Shown here: positions 34,034 to 41,447 of the stretch, piece by piece
Position numbering within the stretch: position 1 is the stretch's first letter
Layout of the letters: each line of letters begins with the position of its first letter
Source: JAGOTP01 sp964567995
GTDB taxonomy: Bacteria; Patescibacteriota; Patescibacteriia; 2-12-FULL-60-25
DNA length: 64,000 nt
Direction: 5' to 3'
NCBI GenBank assembly: GCA_964567995.1
Contig: CAZMOB010000003.1
Coordinates: 166,493 to 230,492, forward strand
Program-made: the position numbers and the translations under genes
The notes under the pieces: model-generated
Database searches by the model: none
What the model was told of the DNA's origin: nothing
What the model saw: only the letters and a program-made list of their open reading frames with translations

Positions 34034-34867
34034 ATGAATGCAACCGCTGAAGGGCTGCCTCTGGGCGCCCACGAACGTGCGCAGCATGCTGAACGCTGCC
34101 ACGAGGCAAGAACCACGCTTGACCGCACGATCGCGGAAGAGCTGAGAGCCGGTCTTCAAAAAATCCACGAAATTCCGGGAAAGACGGCCTACCACCTGCT
34201 CGAAGAACTTCTTCGCGCCGCTCATGCCCTGTTCAAGGACTGCCGCCCCGTGCCCAGCAACTCCTGGCAGCATGATGCGGTGTCGTTGGCCGTGGACGAA
34301 TTCTTCGCCACGGCCGCGCAACGTCTCGTCTGGGGCCGCGCGCTCGGACACGAACTCCAGCTCATGCAGCTGGGAGACAAGGTCTTCGTCCACGCACCTA
34401 AAAGTGGATCGGTGCCGATCATCGAGCCGGCGGAGCTCCTCGCCGCCGTGATCGAACACGCGAGTGAACGTGCCTACCTGCAGATGCTCGTCCGTACGTA
34501 TGACCTTCGAGCAGCAGAAGCGGATCTACTCGTTCGCATGAACGCTCGTGCTCGACCGGTCTTCAGTGGCCTGATCGCAGCCATCGGGAACATCAACCGC
34601 GTCGCGTATGGCGATAGGGTACATCTGAGACAGGGTGCTTCGCTCTTCGTCATGCCGGGTTCTACGGACGAACTTTCGCTGCACCATCCTGCGCATGGTG
34701 CGAGGATCGATCTCTTCGGCGTGCTTCAACCGTGCACGCCCAGCGTCTTCACTACGATCGTGAACGCGGTCGGTTCGCTCAAGTCGCCCGAGACAATCGC
34801 AGCGCTCTACACGATCCAGCGAGAAACCGCCGTTCCAACTCCCTCGTTCGCCCCCACCCCCACGTGA
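34034..34867 (+). CDS. Hypothetical helical protein, 277 aa
   Basis: I do not recognise this protein. ATG 34034 (MNATAEGLPLGAHERAQ) follows GGGAGG. The first 150 residues are helical (LDRTIAEELRAGLQKIHEI, HLLEELLRAAHALFKD, DEFFATAAQRLVWGRAL), the middle is helical, and the last 90 are mixed with a Pro/Thr tail (VPTPSFAPTPT). It has no signal peptide. Promoter, structured 3' end and GC-rich codons make it another single-gene orphan unit, placed between the oxygenase and nrnA. Confidence 0.7.
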   Translation: MNATAEGLPLGAHERAQHAERCHEARTTLDRTIAEELRAGLQKIHEIPGKTAYHLLEELLRAAHALFKDCRPVPSNSWQHDAVSLAVDEFFATAAQRLVWGRALGHELQLMQLGDKVFVHAPKSGSVPIIEPAELLAAVIEHASERAYLQMLVRTYDLRAAEADLLVRMNARARPVFSGLIAAIGNINRVAYGDRVHLRQGASLFVMPGSTDELSLHHPAHGARIDLFGVLQPCTPSVFTTIVNAVGSLKSPETIAALYTIQRETAVPTPSFAPTPT

Positions 34868-34892
34868 TCCGGTCTCGGATCACGCCCTCATA

Positions 34893-34950
34893 GGCCCTCG
34901 CCCGCACCCCACCCACGCCGATCTTCGCGCGGCGAGAGCCTCCCCCCTTT
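34893..34950 (+). terminator. Hairpin ending the 34034 orphan
   Basis: GGCCCTCGCC pairs with GGCGAGAGCC and is followed by TCCCCCCTTT. A smaller GTGATCC/GGATCAC hairpin overlaps the stop codon. Confidence 0.55.
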
Positions 34951-35016
34951 GCTCAGCAGCTCACTGATGATCAAAGAGTGGAAATCCAAAAAATTCGCTA
35001 GAACAAGGCTTTTCTG

Positions 35017-35045
35017 TTGACAAGGCTGGCAGAGAACGCTAAGGT
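35017..35045 (+). promoter_or_regulatory. nrnA promoter
   Basis: TTGACA, 17-base spacer, TAAGGT, ending 16 bases before the chosen nrnA ATG; this excludes the longer reading-frame start at 35017. Confidence 0.78.
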
Positions 35046-35061
35046 ACGTCATTCGTATTTC

Positions 35062-36024
35062 ATGCCTTCTTTGCCCGAATTCAATCGCTTGCACGCCCTT
35101 GTGCGACAAGCGAACAAGATCCTCCTGATCGCCGACGGAAAACCCGACGGTGACAGCTTAGGCTCAAGTTCGGGCTTCCTGAATTGGCTGCGGCGGGAAG
35201 GAAAAACCGTGAGCGCGTACTGCGCCGCTCCCGTTCCACGGTCTTTTTCCTACCTTGATGGCATCCATCTCTATCGAAACGACGCCACGACCTTCAAAGA
35301 AGATTGGGATCTGATTATTACCTTCGATGCCGGCGATCTGCGACATTGTGGCGTTGAACAATTGCTCCCTCAAGTCACAAGTTCCTACACACTGGTAAAC
35401 ATTGACCACCACGCCACGAACGCACGTTATGGTCACCTCAACTTGGTCTACGTTGATGCCTGTTCCACCTGCGAAGTCGTCTATCGTTTCATGAAGGCAG
35501 AAGACATTCGGCTCGACGGAGCGATCGGAACCTCGCTGCTCACCGGTATCTTGACCGACACTCTCTCCTTTTCGAACTCCGCCACGACGTCTCCCGGCAT
35601 GGAAGCAGCTTCCGTTCTTACAACCGCCGGAGCACGCATGAACGAGATTTATCGTCATTTGTTGCAAAACAAAACGGTGGCTGGGTTGAAAATTTGGGGA
35701 TTGGCCCTCTCACGTTTGAAGTACCATCCAACGTACAGTCTCGCAACAACCTACTTCTTCGCCAAAGATGTGGAAGGCGCATCCGAAGAAGCGGTTGAGG
35801 GGGTCTCCAACTTCTTGAATGCAAGCTGCGGTGAAGCCGAGACGATTCTTGTGTTACGTGAACTACCTGATGGAAAAATCAAAGGATCAATGCGCAGTAC
35901 AAAGCGGGATATCTCCAAACTCGCGAAACTCTTAGGTGGAGGCGGTCATAAAAAGGCGGCCGGGTTCACGATCAACGGACGCTTTGAATTGATGAACGGG
36001 GAAATGAAGATTGTTTCTGTGTAA
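35062..36024 (+). CDS. nrnA: DHH/DHHA1 phosphoesterase (NrnA-like oligoribonuclease / pAp phosphatase)
   Basis: Mn-dependent phosphoesterase that degrades nanoRNAs, pAp or linear dinucleotides. ATG 35062, 320 residues. PDGDSLGS is at 28-35, FDAGD near 88-92, the DHH motif at 115-117 and GGGGHKKAAGF near the C-terminus. The usual first ligand (HxxPDxD) reads DGKPDGD, so the first histidine is Asp25, a substitution that could change metal choice. The rest of the active site is intact. Monocistronic with a consensus promoter. Confidence 0.88.
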   Translation: MPSLPEFNRLHALVRQANKILLIADGKPDGDSLGSSSGFLNWLRREGKTVSAYCAAPVPRSFSYLDGIHLYRNDATTFKEDWDLIITFDAGDLRHCGVEQLLPQVTSSYTLVNIDHHATNARYGHLNLVYVDACSTCEVVYRFMKAEDIRLDGAIGTSLLTGILTDTLSFSNSATTSPGMEAASVLTTAGARMNEIYRHLLQNKTVAGLKIWGLALSRLKYHPTYSLATTYFFAKDVEGASEEAVEGVSNFLNASCGEAETILVLRELPDGKIKGSMRSTKRDISKLAKLLGGGGHKKAAGFTINGRFELMNGEMKIVSV

Positions 36025-36032
36025 GGAGCGAA

Positions 36033-36059
36033 TTAGCACTCTCTATATTTGACTGCTAA
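36033..36059 (+). promoter_or_regulatory. CIRCE operator (HrcA site) in the clpP promoter
   Basis: TTAGCACTC, nine bases, GACTGCTAA: the CIRCE consensus TTAGCACTC-N9-GAGTGCTAA with one change. It overlaps the -35 box of clpP, so HrcA binding would block transcription and heat shock would release it. HrcA itself is not in the window. Confidence 0.85.
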
Positions 36060-36076
36060 TTCCTGGCTGGTATACT
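36049..36076 (+). promoter_or_regulatory. clpP promoter
   Basis: TTGACT, 16-base spacer, TATACT, ending 13 bases before the ATG; embedded in the CIRCE element. Confidence 0.82.
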
Positions 36077-36089
36077 GGGCGAACATCCT

Positions 36090-36716
36090 ATGGCCAATCC
36101 CTATTCCTTGGGTACTCTGCAAAACAATTACCTCATTCCAACCGTGATCGAGAAAACGAGCATGGGCGAACGCGCGTATGACATCTACTCTCGTTTACTC
36201 AAAGATCGCATCATCTTTCTTGGATCGGAAGTCACGGACGAAGTGGCGAATGTCGTCGTCGCTCAGCTCCTCTTTTTAGAGAGCCAAGATACAAGTAAAG
36301 ACATCAAACTCTATATCAACTCTCCCGGCGGTTCCGTGACGGCTGGTCTCGCCATTTATGATGCCATGCAGTACGTAAAACCGGATGTTTCAACCATTTG
36401 TGTCGGAATGGCTGCCTCCATGGGCGCCGTGCTTTTGGCCGGCGGTGCCGACAAAAAGCGCTTTGCGCTTCCCAACTCCGAAATCATGATCCATCAAGTA
36501 CTTGGTGGATTCCAAGGTCAGGGAACGGACATCAAGATCCATGCCGAGCGTATCTTGAAAACCAAAGACCAGCTCAACAAGCTCATCTCGAAACATACGG
36601 GAAAGTCCCTCAAAACCGTCGAAGAAGATATGGAGCGCGATAATTTCATGAGCGCTACTGAGGCCCTGAAATACGGATTGATCGACAAAGTGATTGCTCA
36701 TACATCGGAGGATTAA
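36090..36716 (+). CDS. clpP: ATP-dependent Clp protease proteolytic subunit
   Basis: Serine protease forming the tetradecameric chamber for ClpX/ClpC substrates. Catalytic triad Ser110 (GMAASMGA), His135 (MIHQVLGG) and Asp184 (ERDNFM) are all present; INSPGGSVTAGLAIYD is the oligomer/substrate region. 208 residues. It is regulated by CIRCE, which places it in the HrcA heat-shock regulon, more as in Firmicutes or Chlamydiae than in sigma-32 systems. A perfect palindromic terminator follows. No Clp ATPase is adjacent. Confidence 0.97.
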   Translation: MANPYSLGTLQNNYLIPTVIEKTSMGERAYDIYSRLLKDRIIFLGSEVTDEVANVVVAQLLFLESQDTSKDIKLYINSPGGSVTAGLAIYDAMQYVKPDVSTICVGMAASMGAVLLAGGADKKRFALPNSEIMIHQVLGGFQGQGTDIKIHAERILKTKDQLNKLISKHTGKSLKTVEEDMERDNFMSATEALKYGLIDKVIAHTSED

Positions 36717-36754
36717 ACCGATCGGCCGACCCACAACGCCCGAGACAAACCAAC

Positions 36755-36789
36755 AAAATAGGCATATGCTATTCGCATATGCCTATTTT
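36755..36789 (+). terminator. clpP terminator that covers the next gene's start codon
   Basis: AAAATAGGCATATGC-tattc-GCATATGCCTATTTT, a perfect 15-pair stem. The ATG of the following lipoprotein (36779) is in the right arm. It may act as a terminator, as a start-codon-sequestering hairpin, or both. Confidence 0.85.
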
Positions 36790-37243
36790 GAACTCCACTC
36801 GCCTCTCATTCATCGTCGTACCAGCCTTGTCCTTGATGCTGCTTGGCGCTGGTTGTGGAAATGGGACTTCGTTCGATTCTGAAACGGATACGATCAATCT
36901 AGATGGCCAAAACGGCAGCGGTCTCTCGGCCGGTGCAGGTGCCAGCATTCCAGCCAATTTCCCGGCCGATTTTCCTCGCTATCCAGGGGCGAAGACAATC
37001 CTGGCCTATACAGAAAACGATGGGAAATCTGGATCGCTGATGCAAGAAACAAGCGATACACTGGCTCAAGCCCAAACAAAAATCGAAGAACTCATGCAGA
37101 ACCAAGGTTTCACGAAAGATAACGTTCTTCCAAGCCCTAGCCTCGTTGGCCTGCTCTTCCACAAAGGAACCGTTAAATATCAAATCAACATCGCACAACA
37201 AGCTGAAACGACCCAGATCCAATCGGTTCGCGCTGAAGAATAA
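36779..37243 (+). CDS. Lipoprotein, hypothetical
   Basis: Signal peptide with lipobox LGAGC (Cys26) after a hydrophobic SFIVVPALSLML stretch; the mature part begins CGNGTSFDSE. A Ser/Gly-rich linker leads to a domain of about 90 residues (PANFPADFPRYPGAKTIL, TLAQAQTKIEELMQNQGF) that looks like small envelope lipoproteins with a beta-alpha fold. ATG 36779 lies in the stem of the preceding hairpin and has no ribosome site; TTG 36788 is an alternative start. No partner is identifiable. It is convergent with the SpoIID gene. Confidence 0.8.
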   Translation: MPILNSTRLSFIVVPALSLMLLGAGCGNGTSFDSETDTINLDGQNGSGLSAGAGASIPANFPADFPRYPGAKTILAYTENDGKSGSLMQETSDTLAQAQTKIEELMQNQGFTKDNVLPSPSLVGLLFHKGTVKYQINIAQQAETTQIQSVRAEE

Positions 37244-37268
37244 AGCTCCTCACTCAATCTCGGTGGAG

Positions 37269-39689
37269 TTACCGATAGGCTCGACGCAGCTCGATGCCCT
37301 GGTAGAAGTGTGTCAAAATTTCGACGTAGCTCCGACCTTCATTGGACATATCCAGCGCGCCACTAGCTGACATCCCTACACCGTGTCCCCAGAGGGTACG
37401 CCCGATGTCCTGCGGAACTGGGACGGAAACTAACCAAGGATAGTTGGAAGCACCGCCCCAGACTTCACCCCAACCACGCGTGCGACCGTCTGAACGCGAG
37501 AAGTAAGGCGTAATCGCGAGACGGCCTTGATAGGTCACGATTTGTCCGCGAGTTGCATCAACGGCTTGCGAAATGGTTGGCGTGCGCACTTCATGCCCAT
37601 ACCCTCGATAGACCTGATCATAACGGGCATCGACCGTATAGAATTCATCTGCGTGTTTTGTGTTGCGCTGAACGTGATACATGGCATAGGTACGCGCAGT
37701 CGTAAGCAGAGTTCGTTTGAATTCCATCGGGCTGGCATTCGATGTTTCTGCGATGCCTTTCAAATACCATTCAATTGGCAGTTCGTTGATGAGCCAAACG
37801 CTTTCGGTGGCTGGGGTATAACGCAGTTCAAGTTGCGCGCGGAAGGTGTTGTCGTCTCGATCGTAGTCGGACACGCGCATTGGCGCGATTCCATCTTCCG
37901 CTCGGAAGAGATAATGACTCGCCGATTGCCCGCTGCAAACTCCTTCTAGAATGTACACGCGACTGGTTCGATCGAAACGAATACTCGCCTGCTGGCCAGG
38001 TGCGATGCGACACAGCGTTGAACCTGCTTGTTGTACAAGGACCGGAACGGTCATCGCTTGGATCACGGAGCGATCGTCGACGGTGCGCAAGACACCAACG
38101 CGAATGAGCGGTTCGGCGGGCAGTGAGTTGACGTCACCATTCAGAGGAATCGCTTCGATCGGTGGACGAGTGGCAACGGGAGTCGAAGGGGTAGGCGTTG
38201 TTGGTCGAGTGACGGGCGTCGAAACCGCGGGCCGTGGCACACGGATCGAAGCGCTACTTGTGACCAGCAAGGGAATCTCCACGATTCCCCCTTGTCCAAC
38301 AGGTTGGCCATCGATATAGAGCTGGAAAAGGGCCGTGTAAGCGCCCTGGTCGGACGGCAGGCGGAGGGTAAACGCGAGCGAAGCCGCATCCCCTGGTGGG
38401 GTCGTGCCCAACAAACGAACAGCCTCGTTGGTATTCGACCAGGAAGCATCCTGAAGCGATGTGTCGTTCGCGTAGGTCGGACGGCGGATATCAATAAACC
38501 GAATGGACGGATTTTTCCAAGGCACCAAACTGACATTTTTGAATGTCACGGCAAAGTCTCTTTGGGCGTAGCCTGGACCGGAAAGATCTGGGAGCGAGCG
38601 ATAGATCAACACAGCCGCCAAGTCATTGATCGGCGTAACCGGATTTGATCCGTTACTTGCGCCTGGAGCGAGAGGCTGCACGTCTGGTGGCGCCGTTCCC
38701 ATGAATTCATCGCGTACCGGAACACGGATCGGCAGGGTAAATGTTCCACCATCAAGCCAAGCTTGGTTCTCGGCCGCCAAGGCAAAGGTTTCGCGATAAA
38801 AGCCTGGGGTTGCCGGACCGCGCAAGGTCAATTTGAAGCGGCCGGTCGCTCCCGGCAGAACGTGTTCCTCGATCAAGCGGGCCGCTGGTTTGGCCGCATC
38901 AGCGTTCACAATAAAAGGGCTCACTCGTCCTTTTTTCCCTGTACTGTCGACGGCGTAAACGGACACGAACGATCCAGTCGAGCGCTCCCAGGGAACGGAT
39001 CCGGTATTACGGAAGGTTACCTCCGCCGTGGCGCGATCCCCCGCTTCAACTTGCCACTCGATACCGCCGCGATCGACCAATTCTGCCCTCCACTCAGAAC
39101 CCGCCGAAGCCGTAGCCGAAGACACCGTGGCCGTTGGAGTCGTGGGACTTGGGGTTGTCGGCGCCGGACTCGATGGAGGAATCTCGGTGCCAGCCACTAC
39201 ATTCAATTCAACATCGAACGTACTTCGGGCGATCCACGCGACATTCTCGGAAGCTAGAATAAACTGCTCACGGTAAACACCGGGACGATCAGGCGCACGA
39301 ACGGGAAACGCGAACGCGACTTCCTGGCCAGGAGCGACACTCGCCACAGGCAACCGAGTTGGACGCAAAGCCGTTTCCCATGACGGCCGAGCAAAGGCGC
39401 TGGCCACCTCCTTTTTGGTCGTTGGATTCCAACGGTAGAGAGAGACATAGTTTTTTCCGTCTCGTTGCCAGGTTGTTGTTCCAAGATTTTTGATGGTCAC
39501 GCGCACTTGATCGACCTGCCCCACCTTCAAAACGCGCGGGACACCCAACGTCAGGACTGAGGCGGTATACACAGCTGCAGCAGGTTTTTTGACTGTTGCC
39601 GCGCGCGCTATTTCAGGCACGCCCATCATCAAGACAACCCCGATCAGACAGGTCAGCGCCACACAACGTCGAAAGAACAGGCCTCGCAT
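37269..39689 (-). CDS. SpoIID/LytB-domain surface protein with NBR1-like Ig repeats
   Basis: 806 residues. Signal peptide MRGLFFRRCVALTCLIGVVL is followed by three repeats of about 100 residues, each with an N-x-G-T/S-x-x-W core (KNLGTTTWQRDG, RNTGSVPWERST, KNVSLVPWKNPS), like the NBR1-central Ig-like fold found in bacterial surface proteins, separated by Pro/Thr linkers. The last 270 residues are a SpoIID/LytB domain (IRVGVLRTVDDRS, EWYLKGIAETSNASP, GHGVGMSASGALDM), related to peptidoglycan lytic or amidase-enhancing factors. TATACT lies seven bases before ATG 39689, so the mRNA is probably leaderless. In a non-sporulating cell a wall-remodelling role is likely. Confidence 0.9.
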   Translation of the reverse strand: MRGLFFRRCVALTCLIGVVLMMGVPEIARAATVKKPAAAVYTASVLTLGVPRVLKVGQVDQVRVTIKNLGTTTWQRDGKNYVSLYRWNPTTKKEVASAFARPSWETALRPTRLPVASVAPGQEVAFAFPVRAPDRPGVYREQFILASENVAWIARSTFDVELNVVAGTEIPPSSPAPTTPSPTTPTATVSSATASAGSEWRAELVDRGGIEWQVEAGDRATAEVTFRNTGSVPWERSTGSFVSVYAVDSTGKKGRVSPFIVNADAAKPAARLIEEHVLPGATGRFKLTLRGPATPGFYRETFALAAENQAWLDGGTFTLPIRVPVRDEFMGTAPPDVQPLAPGASNGSNPVTPINDLAAVLIYRSLPDLSGPGYAQRDFAVTFKNVSLVPWKNPSIRFIDIRRPTYANDTSLQDASWSNTNEAVRLLGTTPPGDAASLAFTLRLPSDQGAYTALFQLYIDGQPVGQGGIVEIPLLVTSSASIRVPRPAVSTPVTRPTTPTPSTPVATRPPIEAIPLNGDVNSLPAEPLIRVGVLRTVDDRSVIQAMTVPVLVQQAGSTLCRIAPGQQASIRFDRTSRVYILEGVCSGQSASHYLFRAEDGIAPMRVSDYDRDDNTFRAQLELRYTPATESVWLINELPIEWYLKGIAETSNASPMEFKRTLLTTARTYAMYHVQRNTKHADEFYTVDARYDQVYRGYGHEVRTPTISQAVDATRGQIVTYQGRLAITPYFSRSDGRTRGWGEVWGGASNYPWLVSVPVPQDIGRTLWGHGVGMSASGALDMSNEGRSYVEILTHFYQGIELRRAYR

Positions 39690-39745
39690 GAGAGAAAGTA
39701 TACCATCTTATACCTGGCAAAAGGCCATATGTTACACTCAGCACC

Positions 39746-41182
39746 ATGTCTATCGCTCGCTCGCTGGCCGTAAACACGGGAATTCAGCTCATTGGACGAG
39801 TGATTGCAACCGCTCTCGGCATCTTCATCATCGGTCTGTTGACCCGCTCGTTGGGTCAAGCCGGGTTCGGCGCGTACACGGCCGCAACAGCCTATCTTCA
39901 ATTCTTTGCACTCATCCTCGATCTCGGCATCAACGTCACGTTTACTGCCCTTTTAGGCGAGCACGCCGATGATCCAGCCTACGAAAAACGCTGCGTCTCA
40001 GCCATTTTCACGCTGCGATTGATTATGGTCTTGGCTGCCATGATTTTAGCTCCCTTCATTTGGAACATTGCCTATCCTAAAGATACGCTCATCTTCTGGT
40101 CGATCGTGGCCTTGAATGGCTCAGTTCTTTTTCCAGCGCTCAACCAGATTCTGATCGGCGTCCAACAGCGACATCTCAAGATGTATATCCCGACGATTGC
40201 CGAAGTCGCTGGGCGGATCGTCTGGCTCGTGGGGCTCCTGCTCGCACGTCAGGCAGGGATTGGAATCGTCGGTATCCTGTGGCTCGCGACACTCAGCAAT
40301 GTCGTAATCTTCTTGATCACGCTTACGCTCACCTGGAAAGATCGACCGTTTTCGCTACGTTGGGATCCAAGTTTCTGGAAGAGCGTCCTCGCGCGCTCGT
40401 GGCCAGTTGGAGTCTCGATCGCTTTCAATTTGGTGTACTTCAAAGCGGATAGCTTCATTTTGTCACGTGTCCGTGATCTGGCCGAAGTCGGCATCTATGG
40501 TGCCGCCTACCGCGTCCTCGAAGTCCTGATCACGATCCCTTTCATCTATGCCGGGATCCTGCTACCCATTCTCTCTCAACTCCGCGCAAAAAAAGACACG
40601 CAGCAATTTTCTTCGATCATGGGGCGCTCGCTTGAGCTCATGTTACTCTTTACAACCCCGCTCGTCATTGGCGTCTGGGCGCTTGGTCGGCAGATTATGA
40701 GCGCGGTCGCTGGCATTGAATTCGCTCAGTCTGGTGTCGTTCTGCGCATTCTTATCCTCGCGGTCGCAATCATCTTTTTCAATACCGTCACGAGCCATGC
40801 CATCGTTGCCCTCCAAGCCCAACGCAAGATGTTGCCCGTCTATGCCGTGGTTGCTGTTTTAACCCTCACAAGTTATCTCTTTTTCATTCCACGCTACGGT
40901 ATTTGGGCCGCCGCTTGGCTCACTGTCGGCTCAGAACTCATCATCTGCGCGGCTTCCACTATCGTCACCTATCGTTTGCAGCCATTCCAACTTCAATTGA
41001 AACGCAGTAGCGCGATCCTGCTTTCTGGCATCATCATGGGATGCTTCGTCTGGCCATTTCGTGGCTTTCCCCTGCTCATTCCGCTTGGGATCGGGGCGCT
41101 CAGTTACATCGGTTGCATCTTTCTATTTGGAGCGATCACAAAAGACATGTTGAAACAGCTGCGGCAGGGTGGAGCGTCTTAA
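39746..41182 (+). CDS. Polysaccharide/lipid flippase (MOP superfamily, Wzx-like)
   Basis: 478 residues with about 12-14 membrane helices and the typical N-terminal NTGIQLIGRVIATALGIFII, GQAGFGAYTAATAYLQFF and LGINVTFTALLGEHADD segments of oligosaccharide-repeat-unit or lipid-linked flippases. Charged residues inside helices (Arg in LIGR, Lys/Asp in YFKADSFILSRVRD) fit this family. Glycosyltransferases are not adjacent, so the substrate is unknown. TACACT sits seven bases before ATG 39746; there is no ribosome site. Confidence 0.88.
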   Translation: MSIARSLAVNTGIQLIGRVIATALGIFIIGLLTRSLGQAGFGAYTAATAYLQFFALILDLGINVTFTALLGEHADDPAYEKRCVSAIFTLRLIMVLAAMILAPFIWNIAYPKDTLIFWSIVALNGSVLFPALNQILIGVQQRHLKMYIPTIAEVAGRIVWLVGLLLARQAGIGIVGILWLATLSNVVIFLITLTLTWKDRPFSLRWDPSFWKSVLARSWPVGVSIAFNLVYFKADSFILSRVRDLAEVGIYGAAYRVLEVLITIPFIYAGILLPILSQLRAKKDTQQFSSIMGRSLELMLLFTTPLVIGVWALGRQIMSAVAGIEFAQSGVVLRILILAVAIIFFNTVTSHAIVALQAQRKMLPVYAVVAVLTLTSYLFFIPRYGIWAAAWLTVGSELIICAASTIVTYRLQPFQLQLKRSSAILLSGIIMGCFVWPFRGFPLLIPLGIGALSYIGCIFLFGAITKDMLKQLRQGGAS

Positions 41183-41215
41183 GTTACTACTTTGGACAAA
41201 ACAAACAAATACTCT

Positions 41216-41413
41216 TTACGCAGCGGTTGGATAGCGCAATTTTCGACGGTTTTGTTGCACGACTTTTTCATCTTTGTAGGCGGCGAAGGCTTTTTGAATG
41301 GCGTGAATCTCAGATTGAACCTCCCGTAATTTATCTTCTAACTCCAACCGTCGTCGCCGGATCTCTTCCAGTCCTCCCTTTTTCGCCGGGCTGCTTTGTT
41401 GTTTACGTGTCAT
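41216..41413 (-). CDS. Small coiled-coil protein, 65 aa
   Basis: Basic, helical protein: an N-terminal disordered patch (MTRKQQSSPAKKGG) followed by a heptad-like helix (LEEIRRRRLELEDKLREVQ) and a basic tail (RRKLRYP). ATG 41413 is three bases after TATACT, too close for a normal promoter, and that box may belong to the divergent gene. No ribosome site is visible. It is divergent from the 1223-residue coiled-coil gene with 34 bases between. Function unknown. Confidence 0.6.
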   Translation of the reverse strand: MTRKQQSSPAKKGGLEEIRRRRLELEDKLREVQSEIHAIQKAFAAYKDEKVVQQNRRKLRYPTAA

Positions 41414-41447
41414 GCCAGTATACTACCACTGATCTTTCCTCTTTTGT

